A model generated the notes under the pieces. It ran no database searches. It saw only the letters and a program-made list of their open reading frames with translations, and had not been told where the DNA came from. This document shows positions 16,452 through 25,721 of a DNA stretch of 64,000 nucleotides, in pieces. The stretch lies in the NCBI GenBank assembly GCA_900450595.1, contig UGGS01000001.1, positions 124,001-188,000 of the forward strand, written 5' to 3'. Numbering within the stretch: the stretch's first letter is position 1; every line of letters starts with the position of its first letter. Position numbers and translations under genes: made by a program. This DNA comes from [Flavobacterium] thermophilum. Its GTDB lineage: Bacteria; Bacillota; Bacilli; Bacillales; Anoxybacillaceae.

Positions 16452-17729
16452 GTGGTAAACAAATCAAAAGTCATGGTAAGTTACGTTGCGGGCAGCGTTT
16501 TATGGCTAGCTGTCACCGACGCCCTGCTCAATGTGCTGCCGATCAGCCGCGGCGTGTATGTTGCGCTTAGCGCCGCCAAAGGGGCGGTCTTTATTTTGCT
16601 GTCGGCCGTGTTTTTATACCAGTTGCTAAAAAAGCGTGAACAGCTTGAAAAAGCGGAAGAAAAAGAACAGCAGCTGCTGACGCTCATCAACTCGATGCCC
16701 GACTTTGTTTGTTTTAAAGACAGTGAAGGGCGTTGGCTGCGCGTCAATGATTTCGGCCGGCGGCTGTACCATCTCGAGCATATTGACTATGTCGGAAAAA
16801 CGGATCGCGAGCTTGGCGAGCTTGTACCGTTTTTCAAAGACGCGTTCGAGCAGTGCATTGAATCGGATCGCGAGGCATGGAAAAGCGGGACATTGACGCG
16901 TCGAGAGGAATCGTTCGAGACGTTGGATGGGGAGCGGAAGACATTTGACGTCATTAAAGTGCCGTTGTTTGAAGACAATGGCATGCGAAAAGGATTGTTG
17001 ACGATCGGCCGCGACATTACCCAGCAAAAGCGGGCCGAAGAGCTGTTGCTCAAAAAAGAAAAACTGTCGGTGCTCGGAGAGCTGGCCGCCGGCATCGCCC
17101 ACGAAATCCGCAACCCGCTCACATCGATGAAAGGGTTTATTCAAATGATGCAAGAAACGCGCGAAGTGAATGACGACTATATGCGCATTATGTTGAGCGA
17201 GCTTGGCCGCATCAATCAAATCGTCAGCGAGTTGCTCGTACTTGCCAAGCCGCAAAGCCATAATTACCGTCCATTTTTGTTAAGTGAGGCCGTTTCGTAT
17301 GTCATCAGTTTGATCGGCCATGAGGCGACATTAAACAACGTTTTGATTTCTGTTCACAATAATGCCCCGAAAGCATGTGTGTACGGCGACCAGAACCAAA
17401 TTGTTCAAGTGCTTTTAAACGTAATGAAAAACGCCATTGAAGCAATGCCTGGCGGCGGGAGTTTATACGTCCGCGTTTCCGAAGCGGGAGGAACGGTTTA
17501 TTTGGATATTGCCGACACAGGCATTGGCATTTCCAAAGAGCGCCTGCAAAAAATCGGCGAACCGTTTTTTACGTTGAAAGAAAAAGGGATGGGGCTCGGG
17601 CTGACAACAAGCATGAAAATTATCCAGGAACATAAAGGGACAATGCAGATCGAGAGCGAAGTCGGAAAAGGGACGATTGTCCATTTGACGCTGCCGTCCA
17701 GCTATGCGGCCGACGCCGCAAGCGGCTGA
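16452..17729 (+). CDS. PAS-domain sensor histidine kinase, sporulation-kinase type
   Basis: This 425-residue kinase has two membrane helices (about 8-29 and 35-56), a short coiled linker, one PAS domain (about 75-195, MPDFVCFKDSEGRW), the phosphoacceptor H-box GIAHEIRNPLTSMKGFIQMM, and a HATPase domain with N-box MKNAIEAM and the G boxes DTGIGI and GMGLGL. The H-box closely resembles that of the KinA-KinE kinases, which feed phosphate to Spo0F. The GTG at 16452 has only a distant AGGGG; an ATG at 16473 is an alternative. No response regulator is adjacent, as expected for an orphan sporulation kinase. Confidence 0.88.
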   Translation: MVNKSKVMVSYVAGSVLWLAVTDALLNVLPISRGVYVALSAAKGAVFILLSAVFLYQLLKKREQLEKAEEKEQQLLTLINSMPDFVCFKDSEGRWLRVNDFGRRLYHLEHIDYVGKTDRELGELVPFFKDAFEQCIESDREAWKSGTLTRREESFETLDGERKTFDVIKVPLFEDNGMRKGLLTIGRDITQQKRAEELLLKKEKLSVLGELAAGIAHEIRNPLTSMKGFIQMMQETREVNDDYMRIMLSELGRINQIVSELLVLAKPQSHNYRPFLLSEAVSYVISLIGHEATLNNVLISVHNNAPKACVYGDQNQIVQVLLNVMKNAIEAMPGGGSLYVRVSEAGGTVYLDIADTGIGISKERLQKIGEPFFTLKEKGMGLGLTTSMKIIQEHKGTMQIESEVGKGTIVHLTLPSSYAADAASG

Positions 17730-17750
17730 CAAAAGAGGCTGCTCCGACCA

Positions 17751-17781
17751 AACGTGTCCGCGCCCAAGGCGCGGACACGTT
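17751..17781. terminator. Perfect GC-rich hairpin between convergent genes
   Basis: GTGTCCGCGCC pairs with GGCGCGGACAC around CAA. The T run after it is weak. It lies between the kinase and the convergent 42-aa gene. Confidence 0.65.
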
Positions 17782-17786
17782 CTTGG

Positions 17787-17915
17787 TTATGAGCGGTTTT
17801 TTTTCGCTTGCTTGGCGGTGTCAACGCTGTCTTTGGCCATTTCCGCCTCTGTTTTCGAGACGGTCGGGTTGGCCACTTCTTGGCTTACTTTGTTTTGTCT
17901 CCCTTTTTTCGACAT
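17787..17915 (-). CDS. Small hydrophilic protein (42 aa), spore-protein-like
   Basis: The ATG at 17915 is preceded by an excellent AAAGGAGGGGG. The product begins MSKKGRQNKVSQEVANPTVS and ends in KKNRS; it is lysine- and serine-rich with no hydrophobic stretch, resembling small spore-associated proteins of bacilli. I cannot assign it to a named family. It was probably missed by standard gene calling because of its length. Confidence 0.65.
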   Translation of the reverse strand: MSKKGRQNKVSQEVANPTVSKTEAEMAKDSVDTAKQAKKNRS

Positions 17916-17941
17916 GCTTCCCCCTCCTTTCTTCCCATCGG

Positions 17942-17999
17942 TCACCGCCGGCCGTACATGCGCAAAATGCCATTTAACAACCCATACGCCGCAAGTCCC
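17942..17999 (-). pseudogene. Possible 3' remnant of a minus-strand gene
   Basis: On the minus strand a frame ending GLLNGILRMYGRR and a TGA at 17944-17942 reads plausibly as a protein C terminus and enters the hairpin at 17986. No start is visible because the mobile elements begin at 18051. It might be what is left of a gene split by these insertions. Weak evidence. Confidence 0.25.
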
Positions 18000-18047
18000 C
18001 CGCCTCTAAGCGAAGCGTAGGCGGGGGATACGCGGCGTCCTTTTTTT
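17986..18047 (+). terminator. Large two-part hairpin followed by T run
   Basis: ACGCCGC pairs with GCGGCGT outside CCCCCGCCT paired with AGGCGGGGG, then TTTTTTT. It works formally as a plus-strand terminator. The inner part resembles the subterminal hairpin of IS200/IS605-type elements (compare 21568-21601), so it may be a relic of such an end. Confidence 0.5.
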
Positions 18048-18050
18048 ACT

Positions 18051-18934
18051 GGTTCATCACCAAATTTTGTGATTTAGTGACAAAAAAGAGAAAGCACTGA
18101 CGAGATCCTGGCAATAATGTTAGCGGTGAAATAAACATTAAGGAGGTCTCGTAAGTGCTTTCGATACCACTAGGATTGCCAGAATTTAAAGTTATTAAAC
18201 AAGAACTTCATTCCTATGGTTATGCGATTCATGTAGAGAAAACAGAGACCCAGGAGCGCTGCCCTCATTGTGGATTTGCCACTTCCTCTGTCCACGACAA
18301 ACGGACAAGAAAAGTACGGGATTTGGCGATTTTCCATCAGCCGGTGTACTTGTTCGTCAAGGTAAAGCGCTATCGGTGCTGGAATTGTTCCCAAGTGTTT
18401 TCCGCCTCTTTGGAATCGATTTCACCCAATCAACATTACACCAATCGATTTTGTGGGTATTTGTATGAACTTTGCGAAGGCACCACCATTCAAGAGGTTA
18501 GTCGAAAGCACCGCATCCCATATACGACATTGGAACGCATCTACTACTCCATCGCATCAAAAAAAGCAAAAGAGCGTCAAACAGCGATAGAAGCATCTTC
18601 TCAAGAAGGAATGGTGCTTAGCTTAGATGAAATCGCGGTAAAAAAGGGACATCAGTATGAAACCGTATTGATGGATGCCAAAGCTGGATCGGTCATGGGA
18701 ATGCATGCCGATCGCCAATGTGACTCCGCCATCCACTTGTTGAGCCAAAATATCCTGTCGAAAGAAAGGGTTCAAACGGTGATTCTGGACATGTGGGAAC
18801 CTTATCATAAGGCGGTTCGCGCCCTGTTTCCATCTGCTTCGATTGTCATCGATAAGTACCATGTGGTTCAAAAAGTGACCCAAGCCTTGGATCAAGCAAG
18901 AAAGGAATTTTCTCCATGGAAAAAGGCTCGATAT
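18051..18934 (+). mobile_element. ISL3-family element, right half missing
   Basis: It begins with the terminal repeat GGTTCATCACCAAATTTTG, shares the GGTTCATCACCA core with the other ISL3 copies in this window, and carries an ISL3 transposase gene. Its right part is absent: the IS4 element starting at 18935 replaces it and no continuation appears after 20183. Different subtype from the 55 kb copy. Confidence 0.85.
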
Positions 18935-18946
18935 CACGAGTGTTGA
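18155..18946 (+). pseudogene. ISL3-family transposase, truncated at residue ~260
   Basis: The GTG at 18155 follows AAGGAGG by 8 bases. The 263 residues include the zinc-binding pairs CPHC and CWNC, a helix-turn-helix segment, and the first DDE motifs (LSLDEIAVKKGH; ILDMWEPY; IVIDKYHV). ISL3 transposases usually run to about 400 residues, so the C-terminal DDE helix and glutamate are lost. The last four residues come from the inserted IS4 element. Confidence 0.88.
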
Positions 18947-20183
18947 TTATCCAAAATTATACATACGCCTTCCATAAATTTGGGCATACTCAAACAAAGC
19001 AGCGGCCATCCCGGATTTCCAATCGAGAGGAAGCTGCCCAGAGAAAAAACGGCGAACGAACGAAATGAAGGAAAGAGAGACGTTCGTCTGTTTTTTGGTT
19101 TGATCATACAGCCATCGCAGCAACACATACGCGATGAACGCCGCAAACAGTTGGTTGTATACCGCATTTTCCGTCGTGCCAAACAAGGTCGGGACATTCA
19201 GATATTGCTTCACCCAACGGAAAAAGACCTCAACAGCCCAACGTTGTTGGTACATGTCGGCAATGGTTTCCGCAGACGCATGGAAGAGGTTCGTCACGAC
19301 CCGAATGTCGCGGCCATTCGCATCTCGAAAGATCACCACCCGGTGACGCTTGGTGGAGCGGCATTGTTTCGTCCCCAACTGGCACGTGAAGTCGGCTTGA
19401 ACCGATGAGGATGTGCTGGAAAGGCGTTTCAAGCTTTTTTTCTGATGAAGTTCGATGTTGTCCTTCATCCGAATGACAAAGAGCTGATGCTGCTCCACAA
19501 ATCGATCGAGGCGTTCGATTTTGAAATACGCCCGGTCTTCCACCAGCACTTGTTGAGCGTTCGTCAACTGTTCTCCCACCGGGCCATCATGACGCAGTCC
19601 GATGGTTTCCACCACGTCTGCCGGCAACGAGGATTCCGGCGAATACGCGACGTGCAGCTTCACTCCGGCGCGTTCGCCGTGATACGGCGCCCATGGGAGG
19701 CGGTTTTTCCCGACTGTGACGGTCGTCGAATCCACCACCCGAAGCGGTTTGGGAAACCGAAGCGAACGGCGGGTTTGGCGGTTGCACTTGGAAATGATCA
19801 ACGCCAACAAGCGTTTCATGATGTCATAGGGAACTTCTTTCGCTTTCTTGGATACAGTTGAATAATGGAATCGCGGCAATCCATACAGAGGCCCCACATC
19901 GGCTCCGTGGCGAAAGCTTTTCCATTGATGCATGGCGGCCAGCAGGAAGAAGTGAATCCACTCGCGCAACGGAAAGGTTCGAGACGAATCACGATACCCA
20001 ACCGCTTCGGCAATCCGTTGAATCTCTTCATCCGAAACAAGTTTTTGCATCAAATTCGGGAGTGTGGTATGCTTGTTCATAGAGAGCACCTCCTGGGTTT
20101 GTTTGTGTTGCTACTCACATTCTACAGGAAAGGTGTTCTTTTTTCTATACCCTTTGGATTTTATTGGATAATCAACACGCCTG
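18935..20183 (-). mobile_element. IS4-family insertion sequence, copy 1
   Basis: Both this copy (1249 bp) and the one at 49022-50261 share ends CACGAGTGTTGATTATCC (left) and CAGGCGTGTTGATTATCC (right, inverted), an 18-bp imperfect terminal repeat. No flanking target duplication is seen here, consistent with deletion of neighbouring DNA after insertion. Confidence 0.9.
18947..20080 (-). CDS. IS4-family DDE transposase (copy 1, intact)
   Basis: This 377-residue transposase has an N-terminal segment beginning MNKHTTLPNLMQKL, the first catalytic Asp in RVVDSTTV, the second in LVEDRAYF, and the YREK-type region MYQQRWAVEVFFRWVKQYL with the catalytic Glu. The start is the ATG at 20080, 8 bases after AGGAGG; three more codons upstream are open. 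The C terminus (QLPLDWKSGMAAALFEYAQI) is lost by frameshift in copy 2, so this is the better candidate for an active enzyme. It resembles IS4Bsu1/IS5377-type elements. Confidence 0.9.
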   Translation of the reverse strand: MNKHTTLPNLMQKLVSDEEIQRIAEAVGYRDSSRTFPLREWIHFFLLAAMHQWKSFRHGADVGPLYGLPRFHYSTVSKKAKEVPYDIMKRLLALIISKCNRQTRRSLRFPKPLRVVDSTTVTVGKNRLPWAPYHGERAGVKLHVAYSPESSLPADVVETIGLRHDGPVGEQLTNAQQVLVEDRAYFKIERLDRFVEQHQLFVIRMKDNIELHQKKSLKRLSSTSSSVQADFTCQLGTKQCRSTKRHRVVIFRDANGRDIRVVTNLFHASAETIADMYQQRWAVEVFFRWVKQYLNVPTLFGTTENAVYNQLFAAFIAYVLLRWLYDQTKKQTNVSLSFISFVRRFFSGQLPLDWKSGMAAALFEYAQIYGRRMYNFG

Positions 20184-20233
20184 ATAGATTTTCGATTATT
20201 CATATTTTATATTATAAGTAAGGAGGTGAAAGG

Positions 20234-21418
20234 ATGTATCGAACGGTCAAAATACCTTTTCAAACATCAAAAAAAGATATCGATCGATTATTCGAATGCA
20301 ACCGAATATCGGCTCAAATTTGGAATGACTGTTTAGTCATTGCCAAAAACTATGCATTAAAGAATAATGGAAAATGGATCAACCAAACCGAACTTCAAAA
20401 ACAAACGAAGGGCAAATACCCGATCCATAGCCAAAGCATTCAAGCCGTATGCCATAAATATTTGAACGCCAGAGACAGCGCCAAAAAAGCCAAACAAAAA
20501 GGGCTAGATAACAAATATCCGTACAAACAGAAAAAATATTTCAACACGAAATGGGCAAATAACGGATTTATCATTCACCCAAATGGGACCATTGAACTGA
20601 AAATGGGTCGCTGGGAAAGAAAAAACCAACCTCCTATTGTAGTGAAAATCGATAAAGAACAAATTCCAAACGGCACTGTCAAAGAAATCGAACTCATTTT
20701 TGATGCGAAACATTGGAAACTCATGCTTTGCCTCAGTTATGAAAACGGTGAACAACCAACTACTAAAAAAGAAGGAACTATCGCTGCCGGTGATCCTGGC
20801 GAAATTCACGCCATTAGTGCCGTCAGCGAAAACGGAAGCAGCATCATCATCACCGGTAGAAAAATAAGAAGCATTCATCGCCTTCGAAATAAAAAAATAG
20901 CAGAACTGCAAAAAAAGATGTCCAAATGTAAAAAAGGTTCGCGTAAATGGAAAAAATATAACCGCGCGAAGCAATATATTTTATCGAAAAGCGAAGCGCA
21001 ATTAAAAGACTGCTTGCATAAAACGACCAAACAATTGGTCGATTGGTGTTTGGAACAAAACGTCAAACATTTCATGATAGGCGATGTCGAAGGCGTCCAG
21101 CGCAACAAAAAGAAAAAGCGATCCAAATTGGTGAACCAAAAATTATCGAACTGGTGTTTTGGCAAACTCTACGACTATTTGAAATACAAACTAGAAGCTA
21201 AAGGCATCACTTTTGAAAAAGTGGATGAATCGTATACCACGCAAACATGCCCTGTTTGCGGGAAGAAGAAAAAACCTTCTTCTAGAAATTTTATTTGTGC
21301 TTGTGGTTATTCTCAGCATCGGGATGTCCATTCGGCATGCAATATTCTTACAAAACACTTATATGGAGAATTCCGACCGATGAAAATAACGAACCACAAG
21401 TATCTACGGATCGCGTAA
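20234..21418 (+). CDS. tnpB: RNA-guided endonuclease TnpB
   Basis: This 394-residue protein has the N-terminal wedge/REC region followed by a split RuvC domain: Asp in AAGDPGEIH, Glu in MIGDVEGV, zinc finger CPVCG...CACGY, and the last Asp in HRDVHSACNI. All three catalytic acids are present, so nuclease activity is plausible. TnpB uses an RNA made from the element's right end to cut the empty donor site and so keep the element. The ATG follows AAGGAGG. It lies directly next to an IS4 copy. Confidence 0.93.
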   Translation: MYRTVKIPFQTSKKDIDRLFECNRISAQIWNDCLVIAKNYALKNNGKWINQTELQKQTKGKYPIHSQSIQAVCHKYLNARDSAKKAKQKGLDNKYPYKQKKYFNTKWANNGFIIHPNGTIELKMGRWERKNQPPIVVKIDKEQIPNGTVKEIELIFDAKHWKLMLCLSYENGEQPTTKKEGTIAAGDPGEIHAISAVSENGSSIIITGRKIRSIHRLRNKKIAELQKKMSKCKKGSRKWKKYNRAKQYILSKSEAQLKDCLHKTTKQLVDWCLEQNVKHFMIGDVEGVQRNKKKKRSKLVNQKLSNWCFGKLYDYLKYKLEAKGITFEKVDESYTTQTCPVCGKKKKPSSRNFICACGYSQHRDVHSACNILTKHLYGEFRPMKITNHKYLRIA

Positions 21419-21609
21419 GCGAGAAGTAGTAGATGGTGAGTTCCCACCCTTCATGCTTTGGCATGATGTTGCTTGCTATTTCTTTCTGTTGTGTTTCCGT
21501 GCTTGGTCACGAGATACACGGGAAACCCGGTGTATCGTGAAACACCCGGAAAGAAAAAGGCAAGAAACCCCCACTTCAACGCCTACAGGCATAAGTGGGG
21601 GAGGTTCAT
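21419..21609 (+). ncRNA. Candidate omega RNA (reRNA) of TnpB
   Basis: Downstream of tnpB the sequence folds into nested stems: outer TTTCTTTC/GAAAGAAA, then GTGTTTC/GAAACAC, then CACGA/TCGTG with GATACAC/GTGTATC, followed by the right-end hairpin 21568-21601. This matches the general layout of TnpB guide RNAs, whose guide is the host sequence just after the right end (from about 21610, in the hydrolase gene). The 5' boundary, probably inside tnpB, is not known. Confidence 0.55.
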
Positions 21610-22338
21610 CTCCTCGCTATGTTTGGTCGGAATTTGATGGCGGGCCTGGTCGATCAACACAACACCAGCATGCGGCACATAGCGGCGAAATATGGTGATA
21701 TAGAAATGAATGTAACGGTCGCGCGCTCCGTAAATGAGCAGCACCGGCAGGCGCAGGGAGGAGAGCTGCTCCGTGCAGCGGTAGACGAGCCCAGCCCGAT
21801 ACGCGGCCTCTAAATCCCGCTTGTTGGCCATCTGGGCGTACCGCCTCAACAGCCGCCGCTCGCGCTGGTTTGTTCCGTGCCCGAGGGCGAGCGCCAAGGA
21901 GAGCAGTGGGATGGCTCTGAGTTTGGCGGCGGAAATGCCAAGCCAAAACTCACCCCACAGCAGCGGGGTACACACTTCAGGAAATCCGCCAATCAAAATA
22001 AGTTGCTTCACATGCTGTGGATAGCGAAGGGCGAAATCAAGTGCGACCGACCCGCCGCTGGAGTAGCCGCAAATGATCGCGCGCCCGATGCCGAGGGAGC
22101 GAAGCAACACCGAGAGGTCATCGGCGAGCAGCGGCACCGTAATCGGTCCATCCGACGGACTGCTTCGCCCGTTGCCGCGCATGTCGTATAAAATGAGGCG
22201 AAAATCGCGGGCGAGCGGCTTTTGGCGGCAAAAAACGACATGCCCCATCCCAGGGGGATGGATGAACAATAGCGGTGTTCCGTTCCCTTTTTCTTCATAA
22301 TAGAGACGGACACGGCTGTTGATGGAAATGTATGGCAT
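21583..22338 (-). pseudogene. Alpha/beta hydrolase, 3' end cut by the TnpB element
   Basis: This 251-residue frame starts at the ATG 22338 after AAGGGGGG. It shows the alpha/beta-hydrolase features HPPGMGH (oxyanion region), the nucleophile elbow GYSSGG, the acid YGARDRYIH, and the final His in ARHQIP. The last eight residues (MNLPHLCL) are encoded by the right end of the IS605-type element. All three catalytic residues survive, so the protein may still fold, lacking part of its last helix. The substrate is unknown. Confidence 0.8.
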
Positions 22339-22422
22339 GCGAATCCCCCCTTCACGGCATCGCCCTCTATAGTATGGAAAGAAGAACAGCCTCCCATCCA
22401 AAAAACCTCCATCTTTTTTTCA

Positions 22423-22451
22423 TTGAGAAGGACGGCTTTCCGATTTATAAT
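22423..22451 (+). promoter_or_regulatory. Sigma-A promoter of glcT
   Basis: TTGAGA at 22423-22428 and TATAAT at 22446-22451 are separated by exactly 17 bases, 50 bases before the glcT start. Confidence 0.8.
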
Positions 22452-22501
22452 TAGTCACGTGGATGAACGGCGGACAGGCGGCACGGAAAGGAGGGGGCCC
22501 G

Positions 22502-23359
22502 ATGGAGCAGTCGTTCCGTGTGGAAAAGGCGCTCAATAACAACGTTTTAATCGCTTTCCACCCCGAGTATGGCGAAGTCGTCCTGCTCGGCAAGGGGATC
22601 GGCTTCGGCAAAAAAAGGGGGGATGAAATTGCGGAAAGTGCCGTGGAAAAATGTTTCGTCCTCAAAAACGAACGCGAACAAGAGCAATACAAAAAGCTGC
22701 TTCCGGAATTGAGCGAAGAATTCATCGCCCTCATGAGCGAGGTGGTTCAACATATTCAGCAACGCGTGGGCGCACCGCTCGACGAGCACATCCATGTGGC
22801 GCTGACGGACCATATCGCCTTTACATTAAAGCGGCTTGAACAAGGATTGGACGTCAAAAACCCGTTTTTGGCTGAGACGAAAAGCTTGTATCCGTTGGAA
22901 TATGAAATTGCCCATGAAGTGGCCCGCACGATTGAACAAAAGCTCGGAGTCTCCCTGCCTGAAGGGGAGACAGGCTTTATTGCTCTTCATATTCATAGCG
23001 CGATTTCGAAACAAAGCGTGTCGGAAGCGAATCGATATTCCCAGCTCATTGCTGACCTTGTCAAGATCGTCGAGCAACAGCTTGGCGTTGACATCGACCG
23101 CGAGAGCGTTCATTATTTGCGTTTCGTCCGCCATTTGCGCTATGCGATTGAGCGGATGAAAAAAGGTGAAAAAGTCGAAGAACCAAAAAATTTGTCGAAA
23201 ATCTTGAAGGAAGCGTATCCATTGTGCTATAATCTAGCATGGAAGTTGGTTAAGGTCATGCAGCAAACGCTTCATCTGCCGGCGGACGATGCCGAGGCGG
23301 TCTATTTGACGTTGCATTTGCAACGGCTGGCGGAGAAAAAGAACAATACAACTGCATAG
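22502..23359 (+). CDS. glcT: PtsGHI operon antiterminator GlcT
   Basis: This 285-residue BglG/SacY-type antiterminator has an N-terminal RNA-binding CAT domain (about 1-60, FRVEKALNNNVLIAFH) and two PRD domains: PRD1 with LTDHIAF and EIAHEV...GFIALHIHSA, PRD2 with HYLRFVRHLRYAIER and VYLTLHLQR. In the presence of glucose the unphosphorylated protein binds the RAT ahead of ptsG and prevents termination. The ATG follows AAAGGAGGGGG. Placement directly before ptsG fits B. subtilis. Confidence 0.95.
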   Translation: MEQSFRVEKALNNNVLIAFHPEYGEVVLLGKGIGFGKKRGDEIAESAVEKCFVLKNEREQEQYKKLLPELSEEFIALMSEVVQHIQQRVGAPLDEHIHVALTDHIAFTLKRLEQGLDVKNPFLAETKSLYPLEYEIAHEVARTIEQKLGVSLPEGETGFIALHIHSAISKQSVSEANRYSQLIADLVKIVEQQLGVDIDRESVHYLRFVRHLRYAIERMKKGEKVEEPKNLSKILKEAYPLCYNLAWKLVKVMQQTLHLPADDAEAVYLTLHLQRLAEKKNNTTA

Positions 23360-23370
23360 GTTGTCTCGCT

Positions 23371-23491
23371 TTACGTGTTACTGACTCGATCAGGCATGAG
23401 TAAAGAGGGCAAATAAGGCGGAAACAGTTGCGAATGTATGTGCGCTGTTGTAAGCGTTCTTTTTGCCTTTCTTTAGTCATGCCTTTTTTAT
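23371..23491 (+). promoter_or_regulatory. GlcT-binding RAT overlapping the ptsG leader terminator
   Basis: The RAT at 23371-23403 contains TTACGTGTTACTGA and CGATCAGGCATGAGT, very like the B. subtilis ptsG RAT. Its 3' half, GGCATGAGTAAAG (23393-23405), is also the left arm of a terminator with CTTTAGTCATGCC (23471-23483) followed by TTTTTTATT. The two folds exclude each other, as needed for antitermination. The terminator loop is long (about 65 bases) and contains further stems. Confidence 0.9.
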
Positions 23492-23590
23492 TGCGCCGAT
23501 GCCCCTCGGAAGCGTCCGCTCCATTTTCAATACATGAATCGGCTGTTTGCTGCAAAACTTAAGAAAAGGAACCTAAAGGAGGTTATGAAG

Positions 23591-25615
23591 ATGAAGCGAG
23601 CGTTTGGCACGCTGCAAAAAGTCGGGAAAGCGCTCATGTTGCCGGTGGCGATTTTGCCGGCGGCCGGGATTTTGCTGGCGTTTGGCAATGCGTTGAAAAA
23701 CCCGGCGCTCACGGATAAAATTCCCGCATTAAAAGCCGATTGGGTCGTGCTCGTCTCCAACGTGATGGAGCAAGCGGGCGGCATCGTCTTCTCCAACTTG
23801 TCGCTCTTGTTTGCGGTCGGCGTAGCGATCGGCCTTGCCGGCGGGGACGGAGTCGCAGGCTTGGCGGCGATCATCGGCTACTTGATTATGAACGTGACGA
23901 TGAGCGTCATCTTAGGTGTAACGGCCGATATGGTCGGCGCTGACCCGTCGTATGCCAACATTCTCGGCATCCCGACGCTGCAAACCGGCGTCTTTGGCGG
24001 GATTATCGTCGGGATTTTGGCCGCCTACATGTACAACAAATACTTCAATATTGAACTGCCTCAATATCTCGGCTTTTTTGCCGGCAAGCGGTTCGTGCCG
24101 ATCGTGACGGCGGTGTCTGCGGTCGTGCTTGGCATTATCATGACATTCATCTGGCCGCCGATTCAGCACGGGCTCAATGCGTTTTCGCACAATATGATCG
24201 ATGCGAACAAACCGTTGGCCGCCTTTATTTTCGGCGTCATCGAACGGGCGTTGATTCCGTTTGGCTTGCATCATATTTTCTATGCACCGTTTTGGTTTGA
24301 ATTTGGCGAATACGTCAATAAAGCCGGGCAAGTGGTCCGTGGCGACCAAAAAATCTTTTTCGAGCAGCTGAAAGACGGCGTGGAACTGACGGCCGGCACG
24401 TTCATGACCGGGAAGTTTCCGTTTATGATGTTCGGCCTTCCGGCAGCGGCGCTTGCCATCTACCATGAAGCGCGGCCAGAAAACAAAAAAGTTGTGGCCG
24501 GCATTATGGGATCGGCTGCGTTGACATCGTTTTTGACTGGGATTACCGAACCGATCGAATTTTCGTTCTTGTTTGTCGCTCCGGTGCTGTTTGCCATTCA
24601 CTGCGTTTTTGCCGGCTTGTCGTTTATGATCATGCACTTGTTGAACGTCAAAATCGGGATGACGTTCTCCGGCGGGGTCATTGACTTCTTGCTGTTTGGC
24701 GTTCTGCCAAACCGGACGGCATGGTGGCTCGTCATTCCGGTCGGCTTGGTGTTTGCCGTGATTTATTATTTCGGGTTCCGCTTTGCGATCCGCAAATGGG
24801 ATTTGGCGACGCCGGGCCGGGAAAAAACGGTCGAGGAAGCACCGAAAGCCGAGGCGGCCGCTGCTGGCGACCTGCCGTATGAAGTGCTCGCTGCTCTTGG
24901 CGGAAAGGAAAACATCGAACATTTGGACGCCTGCATTACACGTTTGCGCGTGTCGGTCCATGATATCGGCCGGGTCGATAAAGACCGCCTGAAGGCGCTT
25001 GGCGCTGCCGGGGTGCTGGAAGTCGGCAACAACGTGCAAGCGATTTTCGGTCCGAAATCGGATATGTTAAAAGGGCAAATTCAAGACATCATGCAAGGAA
25101 AAGCGCCGGCCCGTGCGGCGGAAGAAGAAAAGCCGAAAACAGCGGCTTCGGAAGCCGCGGAGTCCGAAACGATCGCTTCGCCGATGTCCGGAGAAATCGT
25201 TCCGCTCGCTGAAGTGCCGGACCAAGTGTTTTCGCAAAAAATGATGGGCGATGGGTTCGCAGTCATGCCGACGGACGGCACGGTCGTCTCTCCGGTTGAT
25301 GGGAAGATCATCAACGTCTTTCCGACGAAGCACGCCATTGGCATTCAGTCGGCCGGCGGGCATGAAATTTTGATCCACGTCGGCATCGATACGGTGAAGC
25401 TGAACGGCCAAGGGTTTGAAGCGCTTGTGAAGGAAGGCGACGAAGTGAAAAAAGGACAGCCGATTTTGCGCGTCGACCTTGATTATGTCAAACAGAACGC
25501 CCCATCGATCGTCACACCGGTGATTTTCACGAATCTCCAAGCCGGCGAAACGGTTCACGTCAACAAGCAAGGCTCAGTTGCTCGAGGAGAAGACGCTGTT
25601 GTGACGATCCGCTAA
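23591..25615 (+). CDS. ptsG: PTS glucose transporter EIICBA PtsG
   Basis: This 674-residue membrane permease imports and phosphorylates glucose. EIIC spans about residues 1-400 with eight or more helices and the conserved [11 protein letters not shown] motif; EIIB follows with phospho-Cys in [14 protein letters not shown] is C-terminal with the phospho-His in [13 protein letters not shown]. An Ala/Glu-rich linker (KAEAAAAGD) separates EIIC from EIIB. The ATG at 23591 lies 8 bases after AAAGGAGG; an ATG two codons earlier is too close to that site. It is first in the ptsG-ptsH-ptsI operon. Confidence 0.96.
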   Translation: MKRAFGTLQKVGKALMLPVAILPAAGILLAFGNALKNPALTDKIPALKADWVVLVSNVMEQAGGIVFSNLSLLFAVGVAIGLAGGDGVAGLAAIIGYLIMNVTMSVILGVTADMVGADPSYANILGIPTLQTGVFGGIIVGILAAYMYNKYFNIELPQYLGFFAGKRFVPIVTAVSAVVLGIIMTFIWPPIQHGLNAFSHNMIDANKPLAAFIFGVIERALIPFGLHHIFYAPFWFEFGEYVNKAGQVVRGDQKIFFEQLKDGVELTAGTFMTGKFPFMMFGLPAAALAIYHEARPENKKVVAGIMGSAALTSFLTGITEPIEFSFLFVAPVLFAIHCVFAGLSFMIMHLLNVKIGMTFSGGVIDFLLFGVLPNRTAWWLVIPVGLVFAVIYYFGFRFAIRKWDLATPGREKTVEEAPKAEAAAAGDLPYEVLAALGGKENIEHLDACITRLRVSVHDIGRVDKDRLKALGAAGVLEVGNNVQAIFGPKSDMLKGQIQDIMQGKAPARAAEEEKPKTAASEAAESETIASPMSGEIVPLAEVPDQVFSQKMMGDGFAVMPTDGTVVSPVDGKIINVFPTKHAIGIQSAGGHEILIHVGIDTVKLNGQGFEALVKEGDEVKKGQPILRVDLDYVKQNAPSIVTPVIFTNLQAGETVHVNKQGSVARGEDAVVTIR

Positions 25616-25721
25616 GTTGCTTATTCGCCGCGGGGCGGGGACAAGCATTTTCCGTTGCCATCCCGCCCCTGCATTTGATATGATGGCAAAGAAAAAATTG
25701 AAGAAAAGGGGAATGATGAAC

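Larger units (their letters stand above)
20184..21609 (+). mobile_element. IS200/IS605-type element with tnpB only
   Basis: The element consists of tnpB followed by a structured right end. The subterminal hairpin CCCCCACTT / AAGTGGGGG (21568-21601) and the following GAGGTTCAT mark the right boundary near 21609, where the alpha/beta hydrolase gene resumes. The left end is not identified; only 50 bases separate tnpB from the IS4 copy, so the left end may be cut or very short. No tnpA is present. Confidence 0.8.
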
